64,000 nt of DNA from Ectobius pallidus (taxonomy: Eukaryota; Arthropoda; Insecta; Blattodea; Ectobiidae), in the NCBI GenBank assembly GCA_964059195.1, contig CAXKWD010000004.1:121244043-121308042 (forward strand), read 5' to 3'. The notes under the pieces are model-generated. The model was not told the DNA's origin. It worked only from the letters and a program-made list of their open reading frames with translations, and searched no databases. This document shows positions 57,504 to 64,000 of the stretch, in pieces. Positions within the stretch are counted from its first letter, which is position 1. Every line of letters starts with the position of its first letter. Made by a program: the position numbers and the translations under genes.

Positions 57504-57935
57504 AGATTTTTTCCGGGTATTGTACTCCCCAAATCTAATTCAAATTTCAAATTTTTCTGACTTTTGTTTGTGAGTTACAATGGTTTAAAAATACAAAATA
57601 CTACGCGTTTCTATTGCTTTAAGATCATTATAAAATGCTATAGCTAAAAAACTATACCACCTAGAGAGCTCAAACTTGCACCATTTTTTTTCCTCTAAAA
57701 TTTTCCTTTAATTTGATGTATCAAACGGCTATGTTTCTTAATTTTTTAAATGTTAAAAAAGTTCCCAAAACTTTTTTTTAAATTTTCAAAATACGTACCC
57801 TCAGATCTTTTTGGAAAAATAATACGTGTTGTCCACTCTATTTGACTGCATGCATGCAAAATTTCAAGATGGGATCTCAACGGGTTCTTGTTTTTAAAAT
57901 ATTTTACTACCATAATACAGATCAATTAGGTGTGA
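57504..57935. repeat. Outer inverted-repeat arm, left
   Basis: From gattttttccgggtattgta to gatgggatctcaacgggttc and about 30 bp beyond, this is the inverted counterpart of 63305-63745, with scattered substitutions. Confidence 0.85.
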
Positions 57936-58959
57936 GCGGACTTATTGTAGCCTACGAGTTTACTATATAATAAAAATTATTCGTTAATAATACAGTATTA
58001 TTTTAAAATAAAATAGTTATTGCTAACTTTACCTAAAAGTTACAAAAGTTCAAAAAATGTTACCTTAAGAAGTTAAATAAAATTCACTTAGGCCTCTACT
58101 TAAAAAATCTTTTTAAAACATTTAAATTTGTGTATGAAATAAGCAAAGCTAGGACATTGTTAGATTGGGCATTTATTATGTTCAGATAAGAGTGTATTCA
58201 GTAGCACAGAGAAACAAGTTGTAACTTGAAAGGAATGATACAGACTGCAGTCTGTTTTCCTGTCACAACTTGCACCAAATAACACCATCAGATTTGGAAA
58301 ACATTGCTGCTGGTTTTGTGACAGTAGCATATTGCAAGCCCCACACACAAGTTCTTTACCACACTCCTGGAAGCGTACGGGCAATATCGGGGGAAAGAGC
58401 TTGCAGGCAGTCACACGCGGTGAAAATATAAGCCCAAAATGCATGCACGTTCTTCCTCGCATGATAGAGTGTCAACAAAAGAGTACGCGCGGAAGATTGT
58501 TCATGTAATTGCCAAACACGCGCGAATTCTCTCTCAAAAGAAAGACACGTGGAGTGTCGAAATTTTCAACACGCCAGCGAAGAGCATGCGGTATTGTTTA
58601 AAGTTCAGTACAGAGGAGTTGATGTGCTCTTGGAAAGTTTTGTTTGTTTGTCTTCTGCCTTTACATACACATACACTTCCAGGCGAAAGAGTGCAGCGTT
58701 GCACGAATGACGTACTGCGCGGTTTCTTCTGTTTGTCTATTGCCTTTACATGCACATGTTTTCACGAGATTTTGAGTGCACACCTGCCTAAACTCGAGCG
58801 ATAAAGCTTGTGTGTAAGGGTAGCTAATGATGACTCTTGGTGGCTGGGATGCATCGAAGAAAAACAATGGCGTATACCGATTACATTTTTTACACCAAAA
58901 AAGGTCCATCCAGTTCTTTTTGTTATCCACAACCAAGCGGTTTATTAGATGTCCCAGGA

Positions 58960-59590
58960 ATAGTCCAGTCAATGAATGCTCAAAAAGGGGTGTAGAGGGA
59001 AATGGAAGGAACACAATTTTTGACTTTGGGAATTTGTTTGGACTAGCTAGGAGGTAAACATACTAAAAGTCCCCACTCCTAGGAGGTGAGCGGGGGGCAG
59101 GGGGACCCTTAGAAGATAATTTCTTTCTGTTTTTTCGCTTATATCTCGGAATCTATGGGTCCTAGCGATAAGACGTCTCTATACAAAATTAAAGCTGACA
59201 AAATTGTCCATGAGATTAATTATATTCATTTTTTCGCTATCTAGCCCGGGTTCTGATATATCCGCGCTCAAAATCAGCTGATTTTGAAAAAAAATAAAAT
59301 TGCCTCGAGTTTTTTTTTTTGCCTTATTTCGTTCGCTAACTCTTCGGCCCTTCGTCCTACGAGAAAGTCATAAGGAAGGAAGTTGTAGACAATTAAATTG
59401 CCTTCAAGAACGTATGATAGTTTACTTTTTGTCTTCAACCGTTCAAAAGTTAGAGCAAATTTAACTTTAAGTGTAAATTCCGGGATTTTGCAGAAAAACT
59501 TAACTTTCGTATTTTTCATTATTTCACTGCTCTAACTCTATATAAAAGCCAATATATACGTATTTATATGTATAAATAGTATGTACTATA
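58960..59590. repeat. Inner inverted-repeat arm, left
   Basis: From tagtccagtcaatgaatg through cccactcctaggaggtgagc and gcctcgagtttttt to tatataaaagccaatatata, this segment is inverted at 62045-62645. Confidence 0.88.
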
Positions 59591-59667
59591 TATAAAATGT
59601 ACATAAATGAATCAATATGTATATATGTATTTTGTAATATATTTTGAAGTAACATAATTATATGCTT

Positions 59668-59930
59668 ATGTATAGTCCAGTCAATGATTGAATGAATAGA
59701 GGGAGATAAAAAGAACACGGTTTTTTACTTTGGGACTTTGTTTGGACTAGTTAGAACTTCAACATACTAAAAGTTCCCACTCCTAGGAGGTTTTTCGCAT
59801 GTTTCTCGGAAACTATGGGTCCTAACGATAATACCACTCTATACAAAATTAAACCTGATAAAATGTTCCATCAAGATTGATTCCATTAATTTTTTCGCTA
59901 TCTCGCATATTTTATTTTAAACTTGTATGT
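59668..59930. repeat. Partial direct duplicate of the inner left arm
   Basis: gtccagtcaatgattgaatg ... cccactcctaggaggttttt ... ttaattttttcgctatctcg repeats the order of 58970-59245 with deletions, giving the left side one extra copy. Confidence 0.8.
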
Positions 59931-60179
59931 GATCGGAAATTAATTTTCTGGATTTCAAGAATAACAACTTTTTTCTAGAGTTTGAAAATAAGTATCAAAC
60001 TGTCTCAGAAAGATCGAGCACTCCCCTGTTCGACTGTTAGCTCGTCAATCAAGATCAACGACGACCCTTTTTTTTTGCTATTCCAGCGCAAATCCATAAG
60101 TAAGAAAACCAACGAAGATTTGAAAACAATATGAATCAGCCCCTTTCCCTTTGGCCTTCTTCAATGAGGGTGGGATGAG

Positions 60180-61480
60180 GAAATCGACGAAGTCAGTTCT
60201 CTAGAAAGAGCTCAATCCAACTATCAAAGATGTACGTGTGACACACTTTGACATTGTTATGGACGGAGGACTTCTCCTGCACAATGTTATTTGGCAAAGA
60301 GGTTCCAACATATCTGCCATTTGTGATGGATATGTCAATTTTGTGAACAGTCACTATCGTGGAAGGAGTTGCACTGTAGTGTTTGATGGGTACACGAACT
60401 CATCCTCAACTACAAAGGTCGCTGAGCAGCAAAGCGGTACCGTCTCAGCAAGTCAGCCGACATACATTTCAATCAGGAGACAGTCATAACTGTGAAGCAG
60501 GGAGACTTTCTGTCAAATGTCTACAACGTCTGTCAATGTCTGTCTGCTGAAAGTCGCACTACAGGCACATGGAGTCAGAACCCTTCAAGCACGGAATGAT
60601 GCGGTTGTCCTCATTGTAGACATGGCTGTGGAGTTGTCACATACCACCGCTGTTGCCGTTATTGGTGAGGATGTCGTCCTAATAGTCCTGTTGATGGCCA
60701 AAACACCTAGTGACCAGAACATAATTTTCGTCAAGCCTGGACGTGGAAACATAAAACTTACATTGTTTTTTTACCCAGGAGCTTCAGAACCAGGGACTGC
60801 GGGACATACTATTTATAAATGCTTTCACTGGGTGCGATACCACCTCAGCAACCTTCCGAAAGAGTAAGCTGGGATTTATCAAACTGTATTTAAAGTCTCC
60901 AGACGTCCAGGGAGCTGCTGCAGTTTTCTCAGACCCTTATTCAACCAAGGATGATATAGAGGAAGCTGGAGAAAAGAGTATTTTGAGGTTTTACGGGGTC
61001 CCACCTAAAGAGAAATCTAAACGCTTACAGTTACCAATCCTTTGTAAAATCGGTAGCCAATATCAAACCGGACATCTCGTGCCTCCCACCAACTGAGGGG
61101 GCAGCAAAAAAACATTCTGGGGACACATCACCAAGTCGAGATGTGGTTGGGACATGAGCTGCCTCCTCAGATGTATGGGTAGGAATTAGCCAACAAATTA
61201 ACCCCGGTGCACAGTGAGCAGCAGGCTGCACCGGATGAAATATTAAAAATTATTTTTTGTCGGTGCACAAAGGCATCTCTTAAGTGTTCCCCTGCGTGCC
61301 AAAACTGCCAGGGGAACTGTCTTAATGGGGGCCTCTTGCACAATGAGGATGAAGAACTCGACATCGATCCTCTGCCAGTTATCCTAGAAGATGTATCCCC
61401 TTCCTCAACGGTTGAAGAAGAAAACGTAGCAGAACCCACCCCAGGACCAAGAATCCCATGATGAGCCAGGACCCTCTTGC
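60180..61480 (+). pseudogene. XPG/PIN-like nuclease with CXC cysteine tail, decayed
   Basis: The reading changes frame several times. Blocks: LHNVIWQRGSNISAICDGYV (60268), CTVVFDGYTNSSSTTKVAEQ (about 60372, the VVFDGY strand holding a conserved Asp), LQAHGVRTLQARNDAVVLIV (about 60556), VAVIGEDVVLIVLLM (about 60650), NIIFVKPGRGNIK (about 60720), GCDTTSATF-like (about 60830), and a C-terminal cysteine cluster FCRCTKASLKCSPACQNCQG (61255-61314) like the CXC domain of TSO1-type proteins. Related TE-encoded proteins in insects carry Asp at the two positions that are Val here (NDAVVL, GEDVVL), so the catalytic site appears lost. It lies at the centre of the long-inverted-repeat element. Function in that element is not established. 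Confidence 0.55.
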
Positions 61481-62044
61481 TCCAAGAGAGCTGGAATTTA
61501 TAATTATTGCTGTTTAATTGTACTATAAGGTGTAAATATATTATTAAATTAAATGTAACACAGTTTCAAAAAACATTTACGAGTTAATGTGTTAATAAAA
61601 AAAGTTATGTACAAATTGTTGTTGACTCTGGAATCATCCTACCCCAATGCCCTTGCGGAGCGAATGTATAGTTTATATATATATTATATTATCTGTACAT
61701 TATATATTATATACACTGAATACAAGTATAATTGCCTATGAAGAGGGTTATTATGGCTCCTAAATAACAATAAAGATTCAGCGATCCTCGATAAATTGTC
61801 AATTTTGAGTATTATCAAAAATTTCCATCATATATTATAGTAATTGTATTTCTTTGGGGGTAAATGATGGAGCTCTCAAAGTGGTTCCATTAGGTTCGGG
61901 GTTCGAAAATAGTATTACACGACACCAAACAATATTACTTTTGAAGAACTACATATATACTTGAAAATATATTATAAATATATATATATATACATATACA
62001 ATTTCTTTATGTGCCATTTATATATAAATATAATACATACTATT
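61481..62044. other. A+T-rich centre-to-arm spacer
   Basis: Repeated atatatat stretches (about 61675-61715 and 61965-62070) without coding capacity. Mirrors a similar ta-rich stretch at 59550-59660 next to the left inner arm. Confidence 0.5.
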
Positions 62045-62645
62045 TATACATATACCTATACGTATATATTGGATTTTATATAGAGTTTGAGCAGTGGAAG
62101 AAGGGAAAATACGAAAGTTACGTTTTTCTGCAAAATCCCGGAATTTACACATAAAGTTCAAATTGCTCTAATTTTTGAACGGTTAAAAATTAAAAGCAAA
62201 CTATCATATATTCTTGAAGAAAATTTAATGTTCTACAACTTCCTTCGTTATGACGTTTTCGTAGGACGAAGGACCGAAGAGTTATCTAACAAAATAAGGA
62301 AAAAAACTCGAGGCAATTTTATTTTTTTTCAAAATTAGCTAACTTTGAGCGCGGATATCTCAGAAACTAGGCGAGATACCGAAAAAATGAATATAATCAA
62401 TCTTTTGGAACAGTTTGTCAGCTTGAATTTTTTGAAGTCTTACCGCTAGGACCTATAGTTTTCGAGATATAAGCGAAAAACCGAAAAAAGGGACCTTCTA
62501 AGGGCCCCCCTGCCCCCCGCTCACCTCCTAGGAATGGGGACTTTTAGTATGTTTACCTCCTAACTAGTCCAAACAAAGTTCCAAAGTCAAAAATTGTGTT
62601 CCTTCCATTTCCCTCTACAACTTTTCATTGACTGGACTAGAAACA
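62045..62645. repeat. Inner inverted-repeat arm, right
   Basis: Inverted copy of 58960-59590, ending aacttttcattgactggact. The 83-codon frame at 62087-62338 is the mirror of a minus-strand frame at 59274-59519 in the left arm, so either both are chance frames or a shared short peptide. Confidence 0.88.
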
Positions 62646-63304
62646 CTCTTTTGCAAACAGTGGATCCAACTACAGCAACGGGAAGATCATACACTCTAAG
62701 TGCTGAAGAAATTAAGCTGTCTTCTCTTGCTTTTGAAAAATATCTTACAATATCAAAAAGAAACATTTAAATTGTATTACCCTCAGAGAAAACTTTTAAA
62801 GTGTATAAATACTATTAACTATGTACGGTGAATACCTAAATAATATAAATACCTAATATTCTAAGAAATACAGTTTTATCCAAGCAAATATCAACAAGTT
62901 AAACTTTTTCACAAGATGAAACAACTTTTACCCATTTCTTTTATATGGACTCTTTGTAAATGATTACAAATAATACTGGGAAACCAAGCAAAAGATAACC
63001 TCTACCATTTATAACTATATGAGTTGATATTACTAAGAATTTTGGATGATTCAAGGTGAGTGGCTTTGTTCCAAATTTCACTATTAGCATGTTGCATATA
63101 AATTAAAATTTGTTCTTCCTTCTTATGTATAGTTAGAGATATCATGAAAACTAAATTAAAAACAACACTACATATCATTTAATTAACCAACAATAAGAGG
63201 GAAATGTTACATATGAACGCTATCTAAATAATTTAGGTTTGGTAGAATTACGTACCTTAGTATTCATAGCCTAGAAATAGTCCATTACACTTCATTAGCA
63301 TGTA
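62646..63304. other. Unique spacer between right arms
   Basis: No gene recognised; the corresponding spacer on the left (57936-58959) is longer and unrelated as far as I can see. Confidence 0.4.
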
Positions 63305-63745
63305 ATCTAGTAGTAAAATATTTTTTTTAACAAGAATCCATTGAGATCCCATCTTGAAATTTTGCATGTATGTAGTCAATTAGAGTGGATAACACATAAT
63401 TTTTACAAAAAAATCCGAGGGTATGTATTTTGGAAATTAAAAAAAAATTTTTTGGGAACTTTTTTAACATGTAAAAAATTAATAAACATAGCCATGTGAT
63501 ACATCATATTAAAAGGAAATTTTAGAGGAAAAAAATTGTGCAAGTTTGAGCTCTCTAGGTGGTATAGTTTTAGAGCTATAGTATTTTATAATAATCTTAA
63601 AGCGATAGAAAACCGTATTTTTTTATTATTTTTAAACCCTTGTAACTCACAAACCAAAAGTAAGAAAAATTTGAAATTCAAACTAGATTTGGGGGGTACA
63701 ATACCTGAAAAAAAAAATCATACAAATCTGAGAGGTGAAGTTCAA
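63305..63745. repeat. Outer inverted-repeat arm, right
   Basis: Inverted counterpart of the outer left arm, ending with caaatctgagaggtgaagtt, which matches the cctctcagatttg at 56879 on the left. The frame at 63536-63784 arises from this repeat and is not considered a gene. Confidence 0.85.
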
Positions 63746-64000
63746 ATCTCTGATTGTTCGTTCTTCATTCTGTTTTTCCTGTAGAATCTAATGAACAAAA
63801 GAGGACAAAGAATTTATATTTTTGCCTTCACGAAATCCAAATTGGGAATTTGAGAGAAAATTGTAGGTACTGGCATCTAAGAATGGAATTGGTCTATTTA
63901 ACATAACCTACTCAAGCATTTTAGAAAAGACTAAAAGTAATTAAATGGGTCTATAGTTGTCTATGTTATTACTAGGGTTTGGATGTATATGACCTAAAAA

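Larger units (their letters stand above)
56836..63770. mobile_element. Large DNA element with long inverted repeats and a nuclease-like gene
   Basis: Outer arms (about 56868-57935, interrupted at 56902-57503, and 63305-63745 inverted) match over hundreds of bases, for example ctagagagctcaaacttgca on the left against tgcaagtttgagctctctag on the right. Inner arms (58960-59590 and 62045-62645 inverted) also match, and part of the inner left arm is repeated at 59668-59930. The centre (60180-61480) encodes an XPG/PIN-like nuclease with a CXC tail. The left tip reads gggtcattccatgtcaaatc; the right tip is not clear. Family unassigned; Academ-like elements with XPG domains are a possible comparison. 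Confidence 0.65.

Noticed and set aside
58160..59014. Overlapping frames on both strands with several Cys residues (around 58160-58462 and 58439-59014)
   Set aside because: No recognisable motif; frames overlap on opposite strands in moderately G+C-rich sequence. They could be remnants of a second gene of the long-TIR element but I cannot support it.
61031..61439. Minus-strand frames of 66 and 90 codons
   Set aside because: They are antisense to the nuclease/CXC coding sequence and show no motif.
1..64000. Host protein-coding exons
   Set aside because: Every frame with recognisable motifs belongs to a transposable element; short unassigned frames show no conserved pattern or splice structure that I could support.

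Overview
The window looks like intergenic or heterochromatic DNA from an insect genome. It is A+T-rich, every recognisable protein is a transposable-element (TE) protein, and the families are typical of arthropods: BEL/Pao, Gypsy, RTE and CR1/Jockey-type LINEs, piggyBac, mariner, pogo, Mutator-like and several hAT lineages. The species cannot be named from the sequence. I found no convincing host gene, rRNA, functional tRNA gene or CRISPR array.

Layout. 1-1640: a decayed LINE (esterase-type ORF1 end, endonuclease scraps) split by a small hAT-type MITE. 2380-14196: a second LINE (PHD-finger ORF1, endonuclease, reverse transcriptase) split by a young BEL/Pao LTR element at 4274-12121 whose two LTRs have the same length and look identical, yet whose pol has lost the reverse transcriptase/RNase H. 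14863-23963: a Mutator-like transposase gene split by a hAT (itself carrying a MITE) and by a pogo-like element (itself carrying another terminal-inverted-repeat element). 23966-28363: a Gypsy relic whose protease is cut by an RTE LINE with a 14-bp target-site duplication, followed by the 3' half of another pogo element (to 29438).

29540-45401: mostly hAT relics of at least four lineages (ZBED5/SCAND3-like, ZNF862/KIAA1586-like, GTF2IRD2-like, ZMYM1-like). One carries an unexplained foreign ORF at 37362-38146 that resembles an endogenised RNA-virus fragment. A PHD-plus-SGNH-esterase LINE (39248-41743) and a mariner (44349-45355) lie in the same stretch. 46300-50130: a LINE tail, a 195-bp repeat that returns at 55.6 kb, and tandem repeats. 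50135-52970: a structurally complete piggyBac with an uninterrupted 580-codon transposase, inserted beside a Gypsy integrase tail. 53968-54205: a tRNA-derived SINE. 54.6-56.8 kb: tandem repeats.

56836-63770: a large element with long, partly duplicated inverted repeats around a decayed XPG/PIN-like nuclease gene with a CXC cysteine tail.

The genes do not form a pathway. The logic is insertion history: target-site duplications and split reading frames show who landed in whom. The most promising leads are the foreign ORF inside the GTF2IRD2-like hAT, the RT-less but recently mobile BEL element, the long-inverted-repeat element with the nuclease gene, the intact piggyBac, and the recurrence of PHD fingers in unrelated TE proteins.
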